Shown here piece after piece: positions 9,778 to 18,121 of a stretch of DNA of 64,000 nt. A program made the translations under genes and the position numbers. Under the pieces are notes generated by a model that saw only the letters and a program-made list of their open reading frames with translations, did no database searches and had not been told where the DNA came from. How positions within the stretch are numbered: the first letter of the stretch is position 1; every line of letters starts with the position of its first letter. This DNA comes from a bacterium HR28. Its GTDB lineage: Bacteria; Chloroflexota; Chloroflexia; Thermomicrobiales; Thermomicrobiaceae. The stretch covers positions 248,001 to 312,000 of the forward strand of contig BEIE01000001.1 of assembly GCA_002898255.1 (NCBI GenBank), read 5' to 3'.

Positions 9778-12700
9778 TTAGCGTAAAAGCGGTAGGATTG
9801 CTTCGGGCGGCACGGGGCGGCCAAGCCAAAAGCCCTGACCGTAGTCGCAACCGAGCTGTCGCAAAAGCTCCTCCTGTTGTGCGTTCTCAATCCCCTCAGC
9901 TGTCACGCTAAGACCTAAGGCTCGTGCCAGCTCGAGCACCGAACGAATGACCGCTTCACTGGCACGATCGCGCTCGATATCGCGGATCAACTCACGGTCG
10001 AGCTTAAGGCCGCGCACCGGCAAGCGTTTCAGGTAGCCGAGCGAGGAATAGCCCGCTCCAAAGTCGTCGATCAGGACCGCCACGCCAAGCGCTCGCAGGC
10101 GTTCTAGTCGTTCCTGCGAGACGGCCGGGTCGAGCATGGCCGATTCAGTCAGCTCGAGCGTAAGCTGCTGAGGCTGAATGCCGGTCACTTGTAAGATGTC
10201 CTCGACGAGCTGGGGAATATCCAAGTGCACGAAGTCAATCGGGCTCAGGTTCACGCTGACTGCCAGGTCGGGGGCAGCCCCAAACCGCAGCCAGTACCGC
10301 AGCTGCCGGCAGGCCTGCAGAAGGACCCACTGCGTGAGCTGGCTAATCAGTCCAGTCACCTCAGCGAGCGGCACGAACACTGCGGGGGAAACCGGGCCAC
10401 GCGCTGGGTGGTGCCAGCGGACAAGCGCCTCCACGCTGGACACCTGTCGGTCTCTGAGATCGAGCACCGGTTGGTAGTGCAGACGGAGTTCCCCTTGTTC
10501 GAGTGCCCGCCGCAGATCGCGCTCCAGGAGCTGCCGCTCGACACTGGCCTGGTACAGTGTCGGATCGTAGACCGCCAGCGACTCCCGCCCCGATCGTTTG
10601 CCGATCTGGAAGGCAATCTCGGCACGTCGCAAGACACTGGCCGCATCGTCCCCGTCCTGCGCGATCGCGAGGCCCCCACGCATGTGGAGATAGACTTCGT
10701 CACCGCCAATCTCGTACCAGCCACTGAGGTCAGAGAGGAGCTCCTCCGCTGCTGTAATCAGCGCACTGCGATCTCGCGCACCGAGCACCACGGCAAAGCG
10801 ATCCGCCTCCAAGCGCGCGGCAAGCAGCGCACTGCCCACGCGACGCAGGCGTCCGGCAACCGCCCGCAGCGCAGCGTCACCCGCCTCCCAGCTCATTGTG
10901 TCGTTCAGGAGCGAGAAGCGCTCGAGATCACAGCAGAGCACTCCAATAATTCTGTCCGCAGACTGCTGCAACAGGGCATCAAACTCCTCGAGAAATCCAA
11001 AGCGGTTGACCAGACCGGTCAGTTGGTCACGCGTCGCCCGTTCCCGCAGGAGCTGCTCGGCCCGTCGCCGCTCACTGACATCACGGACCGAGAGAACAAT
11101 CCCCGCAATGTGTGGGTCAGTTCGCAGATCAAGGCCTGAAAGCTCCACAACCCGTCCCGGAAGGTTGGCAACAGCAACTTCAATCCGCCGGGGATGATCG
11201 GATGCGAGTTCGTTCAGTACCCACTGCTCAATCCGTTGCCCATCGGTAACCAGTTGCCATAGCGGCTGGCCGACAATCATCGACGGTTGAAGGCCGAGTA
11301 CCGAGCGGGTCACTGGCGAGGCAAAACGCACAACCCCCCGCTCGTCGAGGACGAGCAGCGCGTCAGGAGAGGCGAGAATCGTCGCGCGCAGCCAGGCATG
11401 GTGTTGCGCTTCTGCCCGCTCGGCCCGGCGCTGTTGCAAGGCAGCCGTGACAAGTTGCCCGACAAGCGCTACCAGGTCGATCTCCTCCTCACTCCAACGA
11501 CGCTCACACCGTTGCGTCGCAGCAACGAGGCATCCGCGCAGTTGACCGGAGGAGAAGAGCGGCACTGCGAGCAGAGAGCGGATCCCAAGTCGCTGGAGCA
11601 CACGCCGTTCGGGTTCTGCCTCTTCGGCGAGGTCTGCAAGCGAATGCAGGACGAGTGTCTGCCCCCGTTCGAGCTGTTGCCGAAGCCAGTGCAAGCACGA
11701 GAGCGCTGAACTATCAGGCATTTCAGTAGGGATATCGACTCCCTGTGTGCGCCAATGTGCCAGGCACATCACCTCGTCAGGCTCGCAGGTGAAGAGGAGG
11801 AGGTGATCGACCGCGAGGAACTGCCCCACCTCTCGCAGAGCTGCCGTAACAGCCTGCTCCATCTGATCGTGCGTTGCAGCGACGAGTTGGCTGGCAACAC
11901 CGAGGAGCGTATTGTGGAAAGCCAGTTCGCGCTGGAGTCGCGCTTCCAAGCGTTTCTGGTGCGTCACGTCGGTCAAAAGTCCGTGCCAGATCCACGGTTG
12001 GCCCAGTGGATCACGGACGAGAACCGCCTCGTCACGCAGCCAGATCGTCCGCCCATCGCCGGTACGGAACCGATATTCCACCCGGAACGATTCCCCCGAG
12101 CGATCGGTGCGCTCCTCCTCGTGCAAGGCCCAGGCACGATCCTCCTGCAGGACATAGCGCTCGTACCAGGTGATACGATCCACCTGGAGCGCCTCTGGTG
12201 GCCAGCCGAGCAAGCGCTCAGCCACCGGACTGACATAGATTTTCCGGTGGGGTGGAGCCGCCTCCTCGGCGTAGACAACGGCTGGCAGCTGCTCGACAAG
12301 CGCTTGGTAGCGGCGCGCGAGCGTCTCGAATTCGGGTGAGCGGCGAACCAACTCGCTCAGATCGTGCAACGTTGACCAGAGCAGAATCCGGTCACCAACC
12401 CGAACCGGACCAGTGATGACTTCGACCGAACGGACGCGTCCGTCGGCAAAGCGATGCTCGAAGACGTACCGTGATCGGGGACGCTGCATTGCTTCGGCTA
12501 GCCGAGCACGGATCTCGGCTGGTGGAAGCGTATTGATGCGATCGATGGTGAACGAGCGAAGGAGTTCGCGCGACCAACCATAGAAACGCGCCGCAGCATC
12601 GTTTGCATCGACGATCTGGCCGTCCGATGGATCGATCAACAGCTGCGGTTCTGGCCCATGCCAGAGCGCGAGGAGGAGCTCCGGTGCCTCAGCGTTTGGC

Positions 12701-12786
12701 GAGTCGGAGGGAGCGCGCGGGAGGGACGCTTGGCCAGGCAACACCCGTGGCTCCATTCGCTGCTCGTGAGACTCCCGCCCGTCCAC
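9778..12786 (-). CDS. PAS-PAS-GAF-PAS-GGDEF-EAL protein, probable c-di-GMP phosphodiesterase
   Basis: This 1,002-aa signalling protein has PAS domains at about 40-150 and 160-290 (RYQALVEQLPAVVYAEEA opens the second), a GAF domain at about 300-450, a third PAS at about 465-585, then GGDEF and EAL. The diguanylate cyclase motif is degenerate: RLEADRFAVVLG stands where GGDEF is expected. The EAL domain looks intact: VEALVRW, LELTESAMLD, IDDFGAGYSSLGYLKRLP and VTAEGIEN. I therefore infer c-di-GMP hydrolysis tuned by sensory domains, with the GGDEF part regulatory. The GTG at 12786 is chosen because GGAGG lies 5 bases upstream; another in-frame GTG four codons earlier overlaps that site. There is no clear membrane segment. 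Confidence 0.9.
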   Translation of the reverse strand: MDGRESHEQRMEPRVLPGQASLPRAPSDSPNAEAPELLLALWHGPEPQLLIDPSDGQIVDANDAAARFYGWSRELLRSFTIDRINTLPPAEIRARLAEAMQRPRSRYVFEHRFADGRVRSVEVITGPVRVGDRILLWSTLHDLSELVRRSPEFETLARRYQALVEQLPAVVYAEEAAPPHRKIYVSPVAERLLGWPPEALQVDRITWYERYVLQEDRAWALHEEERTDRSGESFRVEYRFRTGDGRTIWLRDEAVLVRDPLGQPWIWHGLLTDVTHQKRLEARLQRELAFHNTLLGVASQLVAATHDQMEQAVTAALREVGQFLAVDHLLLFTCEPDEVMCLAHWRTQGVDIPTEMPDSSALSCLHWLRQQLERGQTLVLHSLADLAEEAEPERRVLQRLGIRSLLAVPLFSSGQLRGCLVAATQRCERRWSEEEIDLVALVGQLVTAALQQRRAERAEAQHHAWLRATILASPDALLVLDERGVVRFASPVTRSVLGLQPSMIVGQPLWQLVTDGQRIEQWVLNELASDHPRRIEVAVANLPGRVVELSGLDLRTDPHIAGIVLSVRDVSERRRAEQLLRERATRDQLTGLVNRFGFLEEFDALLQQSADRIIGVLCCDLERFSLLNDTMSWEAGDAALRAVAGRLRRVGSALLAARLEADRFAVVLGARDRSALITAAEELLSDLSGWYEIGGDEVYLHMRGGLAIAQDGDDAASVLRRAEIAFQIGKRSGRESLAVYDPTLYQASVERQLLERDLRRALEQGELRLHYQPVLDLRDRQVSSVEALVRWHHPARGPVSPAVFVPLAEVTGLISQLTQWVLLQACRQLRYWLRFGAAPDLAVSVNLSPIDFVHLDIPQLVEDILQVTGIQPQQLTLELTESAMLDPAVSQERLERLRALGVAVLIDDFGAGYSSLGYLKRLPVRGLKLDRELIRDIERDRASEAVIRSVLELARALGLSVTAEGIENAQQEELLRQLGCDYGQGFWLGRPVPPEAILPLLR

Positions 12787-13365
12787 TGTATCCTCCACGT
12801 TCCGGTGAGGACACGCTCAATCTTCTGTATTCGGCACAAAGCGCGGCACGCTGAAGGGGTAGACGCGGTTTCGCTCCAGATTCTGGCCCGTCCCCCGGAG
12901 TTTGGCCGACGGGTGAAAACAGCCAACGAGCCAGGCCAGGGTTCGCCAGTGACAAGGCAGTCGTCTGCAACAACAGTGGCTTGGGATGACGCAACCCCGG
13001 CGAAGGGCGGTGATCCAGTTTGTATCCGTGCGTGGCGCAGTCAACCGAGCCTGTTCGTCCCATCCCACAAATGGCCTACAGATCACCAGCACACTGAAGA
13101 CACTTCCCACTTTCTTTCTCGTCACTGAACGACCAGAAGCGAGCGCGCGGCGAATTCTCATGACATGCCGTGGATACATCCCATCATCGGCAGCATGCGT
13201 CAGGGCAAACAGGTGTCGGCAACAGCATCGGTGGAGCAGACCATTGAGCCCACCACCCACTCGTGAGTTCTCTGCAATTGGATTGGCACGAGCCGAGTGC
13301 ACTGCTGCAACGGGCAGTCGTTCACGGAGCGGGACGATGCAGACCTTCCGCTTCACCCAGGGGGC
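12787..13365. other. Intergenic region upstream of the glutamine synthetase locus
   Basis: About 580 bp lie between the divergent EAL protein and the glnA promoter. Reading frames here have no recognisable protein. I see no RNA gene or insertion sequence. Confidence 0.4.
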
Positions 13366-13395
13366 TTGACATCGCGCAGTAGTCTCTGCTATTCT
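13366..13395 (+). promoter_or_regulatory. Sigma70-type promoter for structured leader RNA / glnA
   Basis: TTGACA at 13366-13371 is a perfect -35. TATTCT at 13390-13395 follows after an 18-bp spacer. The predicted start is near 13402, immediately before the 5' strand of the RNA helix described next. Confidence 0.75.
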
Positions 13396-13402
13396 ATGAA
13401 TG

Positions 13403-13575
13403 CACGGCCCTGATGGGTGAGTGCGCAGCCGGCGCAACGGTCGGTGCAAGCCGATCGGCCCTGGCTCTCACCGAGCCGCCATTGGCGGTCGCGGCGTCCG
13501 GTGAAGAACCGGCTCCGCGGGCCAATGAGAGTTGTGAGGGCGGCGTCGGCTGCGAGGCTGCCAGTCAGGGCCGTG
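13403..13575 (+). ncRNA. Structured 173-nt leader or small RNA upstream of glnA, class not recognised
   Basis: The first transcribed bases, CACGGCCCTGA (13403-13413), are exactly complementary to TCAGGGCCGTG (13565-13575). This 11-bp helix closes a branched domain. Inside it GGTGAG pairs with CTCACC to hold one arm. A second rod-like arm is made of CATTGGC/GCCAATG, CGCGG/CCGCG and CCGGT/ACCGG with a GAAGA loop. The 3' strand of the closing helix is followed by TTCTTCCCC, a weak U-rich tail. The layout resembles a riboswitch-type leader or a stand-alone small RNA starting at its own promoter. It does not match T-box, cobalamin, SRP, RNase P or tmRNA features that I know. Its position in front of two glutamine synthetase genes suggests a link to nitrogen control, which is inference. 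Confidence 0.5.
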
Positions 13576-13599
13576 TTCTTCCCCCTCCGCCCGCCTCGA

Positions 13600-13616
13600 T
13601 TGTGCACAGTGCACAA
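13600..13616. promoter_or_regulatory. Perfect palindromic operator-like site upstream of glnA
   Basis: TTGTGCACAGTGCACAA is a perfect 8-bp inverted repeat around one central base. It sits 25 bp after the structured RNA and 118 bp before the glnA start codon. It does not fit the GlnR consensus (TGTNA-N7-TNACA). The binding protein is unknown. A CATACT at 13637-13642 might be a second -10 close to it. Confidence 0.45.
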
Positions 13617-13733
13617 AACCGCCTCACAAGACGTAGCATACTGCCGAGGCTCTCCCGATCCTCCGGCGTCTACGCTGGTGTCAGGCCGGCAGGGGCGACT
13701 GTCGGCTAGAGGGCAACACGCGGGGGGATCGCG

Positions 13734-15182
13734 ATGTACGGCACGTGCAAAACACCGGAAGATGTCCTCGATCTCATCCGACAACACAATGTCCAGATCG
13801 TTGACCTCCGGTTCACCGACCTTCCGGGCACCTGGCAGCACGCGTCGTTACCGGCCAGTCAACTGAGCCTCGCCGACTTCGAACGCGGGATCGGGTTTGA
13901 CGGGTCGAGTATTCGTGGCTTCCAAGCCATCGAAGAGAGCGACATGCTCCTCGTCCCCGATCCAACGACTGCCTTCGTCGACCCCTTCGCCACGATCCCG
14001 ACATTAGCCATCATCTGCAATGTCATCGACCCGGAGACGCGGAAGCCCTATTCGCGTGATCCGCGCCACATCGCGCAGAAGGCCGAAGCGTTCCTTCGCG
14101 CCACGGGGATTGCTGACCAGAGCTTCTGGGGACCGGAGATCGAATTCTTCCTCTTCGACCATGTCAGCTACGATGTCCTGCCGTACCGGATGGGCTTTAG
14201 CATCGACTCACGCGAAGGTTATTGGAACAGCGGCCGAAACGACGGGAAGCCGAACCTCGGCTACACAATCCGTCCCAAGGAGGGATACTTCCCTGCCCCG
14301 CCGCACGACACCTTCCAGGACATCCGCAGCGAAGCTGCACTCATCCTGGAGCAGATCGGTGTACCGGTCGAGATGCACCACCACGAGGTCGCGACGGCCG
14401 GGCAGGGTGAGATCGACATGCGTCGCGATACGCTGACCGCGATGGCCGATAAGGTCATGATCTACAAGTATGTCGTCAAGAATGTGGCGCGCAAGCACGG
14501 CTGTACAGCCACCTTTATGCCGAAGCCGCTCTTCGGCGATAACGGCAACGGCATGCACACGCACCAGAGCCTCTGGCGGGACGGCACGAACCTCTTCTAC
14601 GCACCCTGCCACTACGCCGAGTTGTCGGAGACGGCACTCCACTACATTGCCGGGCTCTTGACGCATGTCGACGCGCTGCTCGCCTTCACGAGTCCGACAA
14701 CGAACTCCTATAAGCGGCTGGTACCGCATTACGAAGCGCCAGTCAACATCGCCTTCTCCAAGCGCAACCGTAGCGCCTGCGTCCGCATCCCGATGTACAC
14801 CACCGGGCCGGAAAATGCAGCGACCAAGCGTATCGAGTTCCGACCACCCGATCCGAGCTGCAATCCGTACTTGGCCTTTGCCGCCATGCTCATGGCCGGA
14901 ATCGACGGCATCATGCGGCGCCTCGACGCCAGCCCGTTCGGCCCGCTGGATGTGAACACCTACCACCTCCCACCGGAGGAAGCAGCTCGGATCAGAAGCG
15001 TCCCCGGTTCGCTCGGCGCAGTTCTCGACGCACTGGAGCGCGACCACACCTGGCTCCTCGAAGGCGACGTCTTTACGCGCGATGTGCTTGAGACCTGGGT
15101 CGCCTACAAGCGGGAAAAGGAGCTCCAGGAAGTGAATATCCGGCCACATCCCTATGAGTTCTACCTGTACTTCGATGTGTGA
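13734..15182 (+). CDS. glnA: Type I glutamine synthetase
   Basis: Glutamine synthetase condenses glutamate and ammonia with ATP in the cytosol as a dodecamer. The 482-aa protein has the family hallmarks: FDGSSIRGF near the N-terminus, GPEIEFFLF (metal-binding Glu), EVATAGQGEID, KPLFGDNGNGMHTHQSLW (ATP region), NSYKRLVPHYEAP (glutamate-binding loop) and RIEFRPPDPSCNPYLAFAA. The segment DVNTYHLPPEEA aligns with the adenylylation-site region of enterobacterial GSI-beta enzymes (NLYDLPPEEA), so the Tyr is kept. Length also fits the GSI-beta form. The ATG at 13734 follows a G-rich ribosome site. It lies behind the TTGACA/TATTCT promoter, the structured RNA and the palindrome, and is followed by a second, different synthetase. 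Confidence 0.95.
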   Translation: MYGTCKTPEDVLDLIRQHNVQIVDLRFTDLPGTWQHASLPASQLSLADFERGIGFDGSSIRGFQAIEESDMLLVPDPTTAFVDPFATIPTLAIICNVIDPETRKPYSRDPRHIAQKAEAFLRATGIADQSFWGPEIEFFLFDHVSYDVLPYRMGFSIDSREGYWNSGRNDGKPNLGYTIRPKEGYFPAPPHDTFQDIRSEAALILEQIGVPVEMHHHEVATAGQGEIDMRRDTLTAMADKVMIYKYVVKNVARKHGCTATFMPKPLFGDNGNGMHTHQSLWRDGTNLFYAPCHYAELSETALHYIAGLLTHVDALLAFTSPTTNSYKRLVPHYEAPVNIAFSKRNRSACVRIPMYTTGPENAATKRIEFRPPDPSCNPYLAFAAMLMAGIDGIMRRLDASPFGPLDVNTYHLPPEEAARIRSVPGSLGAVLDALERDHTWLLEGDVFTRDVLETWVAYKREKELQEVNIRPHPYEFYLYFDV

Positions 15183-15362
15183 CGGAAGTGTGAGCACATT
15201 GGTGGGTGGGGATGGGAGGTGGTGTGATGGGACCATGACGCGTTAAGGAGTACACTCATGGGCGGCCAGGATGGCCACGGCGCAGCCGCTCGGATCAACC
15301 GGTGGCAACGGCGCCGTCGGTGGATCGGCAGTGACGGTCGATTCCAAGAAGGAGGTTTTGCT

Positions 15363-16727
15363 TTGGTTGTCGATACGCGTGTTGTCGGTCGTCGCGCACC
15401 AGCTCCGACTCCAGAAGAGGTGCTGAAGCGTGCTGAGGAACTCAAGATCGAGTTCATCAGCCTCCAATTCACCGACATTATGGGGATCGTGAAGAACGTC
15501 CAAATCCCCATCGATGTCTTCCCGCACGTCATCGAGCAAGGACAGTGGTTCGATGGCTCCTCGATCGAGGGGTTCGCCCGCATCGCCGAGAGCGACATGT
15601 ATCTGATGCCGGATCTCTCTACCTTCGCCCCGATTCCCTGGGATCCCCAGACTGCACGTGTTATCTGCTGGGTTTACAACCCAAACGGGGAACTCTTCCC
15701 GGGTGATCCGCGTGTGGTCCTGCTGCGCCAGCTCGAGCGGGCAGCAAAGCTCGGCTTCGTCTATAACACCGGGCCAGAGCTCGAGTTCTTCCTCTTCCGC
15801 AAGGAGAACGGCAAGATCATGCCGCTCCCCCATGACCAAGGGAGCTACTTCGACTTGACCACCGACCTTGCTGCCGAGGTGCGCAAGGACATGATCCGAG
15901 CTCTGCAGGCCTTCGGCATCAAGGTCGAGGCTGGGCACCACGAGGTCGCTATCGGCCAGCACGAGATCGACTTCGAGTATTCCGATGCGCTCACTACGGC
16001 CGATAACGCGATCACCTTCAAGTACACGCTGAAGGCGATCGCACAGCAACATGACCTGCACGCGACCTTCATGCCCAAGCCGATCGCCGGCATCAACGGG
16101 AGCGGCATGCATACGCACCAGAGCCTGGCATCGATCGAGACCGGTGAGAACCTGTTTGTCGATGTCGACGACCCGTATGGGCTCTCTGATCTCGCCAAGC
16201 ACTTCATCGCTGGCCAGCTGTACCACGCCCGCGGGATGTGCGCCGTACTGGCGCCGCTCGTCAATAGCTACAAGCGGCTTGTGCCCGGCTACGAGGCACC
16301 GGTCTACATCAGCTGGGCACGGCAGAACCGCTCGGCCCTGATCCGTGTGCCAGCCGTGCGACATGGTCGCCTCCAGGCAACACGCATCGAACTCCGTTGT
16401 CCGGATCCCTCCGCTAACCCCTACCTGGCCTATGCCGTCATGCTGGCTGCCGGACTGGATGGGATCGAGCGAAAGCTGCCGCTTCCCGAGCCGGTGGAGG
16501 AGAACGTCTACCACTTCACGGACGAAGACCTCAAGCGGCGCAACATCCAGACACTCCCGGCAACGCTGGGTGAGGCGATGGCAGAACTGGAGAAGGACGA
16601 GGTGATCCGCGAGGCGCTCGGTGAGCACGTCTTCGAGCGGTTGCTCGAAGCACAGAAGCGCGACTGGGACGCCTTCCGGCAGTATGTGACCCAGTGGGAG
16701 CTCGATCGGTACCTCGAGATCTATTGA
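15363..16727 (+). CDS. glnA: Second type I glutamine synthetase (GSI-alpha-like)
   Basis: This 454-aa glutamine synthetase is clearly diverged from its neighbour. It has FDGSSIEGFARIAESDMYL, GPELEFFLFRK, EVAIGQHEIDF, KPIAGINGSGMHTHQSL, NSYKRLVPGYEAP and RIELRCPDPSANPYLAYAV. It is shorter and lacks the adenylylation-type tyrosine context, fitting the GSI-alpha form usually controlled by feedback or GlnR-like regulators. The start is TTG at 15363, placed 7 bases after a perfect AAGGAGG; the frame is open upstream from 15258, but those 35 residues are Arg/Gly-rich and unlike the family. The gap to the first synthetase is 180 bp, so co-transcription is possible. A strong terminator follows. Confidence 0.93.
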   Translation: MVVDTRVVGRRAPAPTPEEVLKRAEELKIEFISLQFTDIMGIVKNVQIPIDVFPHVIEQGQWFDGSSIEGFARIAESDMYLMPDLSTFAPIPWDPQTARVICWVYNPNGELFPGDPRVVLLRQLERAAKLGFVYNTGPELEFFLFRKENGKIMPLPHDQGSYFDLTTDLAAEVRKDMIRALQAFGIKVEAGHHEVAIGQHEIDFEYSDALTTADNAITFKYTLKAIAQQHDLHATFMPKPIAGINGSGMHTHQSLASIETGENLFVDVDDPYGLSDLAKHFIAGQLYHARGMCAVLAPLVNSYKRLVPGYEAPVYISWARQNRSALIRVPAVRHGRLQATRIELRCPDPSANPYLAYAVMLAAGLDGIERKLPLPEPVEENVYHFTDEDLKRRNIQTLPATLGEAMAELEKDEVIREALGEHVFERLLEAQKRDWDAFRQYVTQWELDRYLEIY

Positions 16728-16750
16728 CGGAGCACCCGCGAGGTTCTTGC

Positions 16751-16785
16751 ACGGCCCGCTCCGATCTGTCGGAGCGGGCCGTTTT
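16751..16785 (+). terminator. Rho-independent terminator after the glutamine synthetase genes
   Basis: ACGGCCCGCTCCGA pairs perfectly with TCGGAGCGGGCCGT around a TCTG loop and is followed by a short T-run. It lies 24 bp after the second glnA stop. Confidence 0.9.
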
Positions 16786-17323
16786 GCTCATGTCCGCCGT
16801 CGTTTCGTCCAGTCCAGCCCGGACGTGGCAGTCGGCATCCCACCGTCGAGCCACCCGCTCGCATTCCCCGCTGGTCGATTCACGGTCGTTCCGGTCCAGG
16901 TCAGTACCCCGTGCGGAGCAGAACCGTTTGCGGTTGTAGAGAGCACCCACCTCAGCCTGCCTCATCGCAGCCTGGCGAGATTGGCTGGCCTAGCTCGCGC
17001 TCATCCACCGCCACCGGTCTCGATCGTCCAGTACTGGAGTTTCGACTGAATGTCCGTACGACGACTGTGCCACCTTCGTTGGTTCGGCACTACTGTGCGA
17101 AGCTGGGACTTGACATCGCACACAGCCACCCAAGGCTCACAGCAAGAGCACAGAACGAGCCACAGCGCAGCACGGCATTGCCTTGAGTGTTGGCACACCG
17201 TTTGGACGGACATCGAGCTCGACCGCGCGACTTGAGCGCTGTTAAGCAACGCGTCGCGGTGTTCGCCTGACCACCTTCTCGATGCAGCACACTGGGAGCA
17301 GATGCGCTAGCAGCCGGCTTGGC
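16786..17323. other. Intergenic region without a recognisable gene
   Basis: About 540 bp lie between the terminator and the next promoter. No frame gives a believable protein. An isolated TTGACA occurs near 17110 without a good -10. Confidence 0.4.
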
Positions 17324-17353
17324 TTGACAGTCAGTGGAGTCGTCCAGGACACT
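17324..17353 (+). promoter_or_regulatory. Possible promoter of the lipoprotein gene
   Basis: TTGACA at 17324-17329 is followed after 18 bp by GACACT at 17348-17353, a weak -10. It stands 34 bp before the ATG. Confidence 0.4.
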
Positions 17354-17386
17354 GAGGGGTAGAACAGTTCTCGAAAGGACGTTGAC

Positions 17387-18076
17387 ATGAATCGCATCCT
17401 CCTGGCGTTAATCGCACTTATCCTGACGAGCGCCTGCGCCCTCGTGGCACCCCCAACGCCAACACCACTTCCCCCGACTCCGACACCAGTCCCTGAAGGG
17501 CCGCCGGCTGTCAGCGGCCCTGACCGAGAGCGCCTGACCGCCTGGGCTGAGGCGTGGTCAACCGTCAGCAAATTCCGTGCTGAGATTACCGTGTACGACC
17601 AGTCCGGCACCTTGCAGCAGCACCTCCGGCTGGCGGTCGTGCTTCCTGACCGGCTCCATGCGGTTCAGCTCGACCCAGCTAGTGGGCAACCAACGCAAGA
17701 GTGGATCATCGTGGGTGATGCTGGCTGGATCAAGCAAGGAGATCGCTGGCAACTAGGACAAATCCAGCAACCGCCGAATTTGGCCGAGCTCTACGACCCC
17801 GCTGCGCTCGCCGAAGCCCGCGATGCGACAGCAGGAGGCGCATCGGTGACCATACGAGAACTTGCCGGCGAGTCGATCGACGGGATTCCGTGTGAGCGGT
17901 GGGAGATCATCGTCACGCCAGCGGGTCAGCAGGCCAATCGGATGACACTCTGGGTCGGCCGTGAGGACCAGTTACCGCGCCAACTCCGTACCGAATATCC
18001 CGATGGCTCAGTACTGCAGCTCCGCTACTGGGGATACGATGAGGCCATCGACATCCAGCCGCCGAGCGAGCAGTGA
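17387..18076 (+). CDS. Secreted lipoprotein of unknown function (LolA/LppX-like fold possible)
   Basis: This 229-aa protein has a type II signal peptide: MNR, a hydrophobic stretch ILLALIALILTS and the lipobox SAC at about residue 16. A Pro/Thr-rich linker (PTPTPLPPTPTPVP) follows and probably spaces the domain from the membrane surface. The rest is a soluble domain with alternating strands (FRAEITVYDQSG, LQQHLRLAVVLPDRLHAVQL, WIIVGDAGWIKQGDRWQLGQ, RWEIIVTP, LWVGREDQLPRQLRTEYPDG). This order of strands resembles LolA/LppX-type lipid-binding domains, but I could not confirm that. An AAAGGACG ribosome site precedes the ATG. It is followed by rmuC after 45 bp. Confidence 0.75.
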   Translation: MNRILLALIALILTSACALVAPPTPTPLPPTPTPVPEGPPAVSGPDRERLTAWAEAWSTVSKFRAEITVYDQSGTLQQHLRLAVVLPDRLHAVQLDPASGQPTQEWIIVGDAGWIKQGDRWQLGQIQQPPNLAELYDPAALAEARDATAGGASVTIRELAGESIDGIPCERWEIIVTPAGQQANRMTLWVGREDQLPRQLRTEYPDGSVLQLRYWGYDEAIDIQPPSEQ

Positions 18077-18121
18077 GTCTGGCCAGGCACTCGTTCAGCC
18101 AAGGAAGGGAGGGGACTGGCC

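Noticed and set aside
13403-13733. T-box or cobalamin riboswitch upstream of glnA
   Set aside because: No T-box sequence (UGGNACCGCG type) or B12 box was found; the fold differs.
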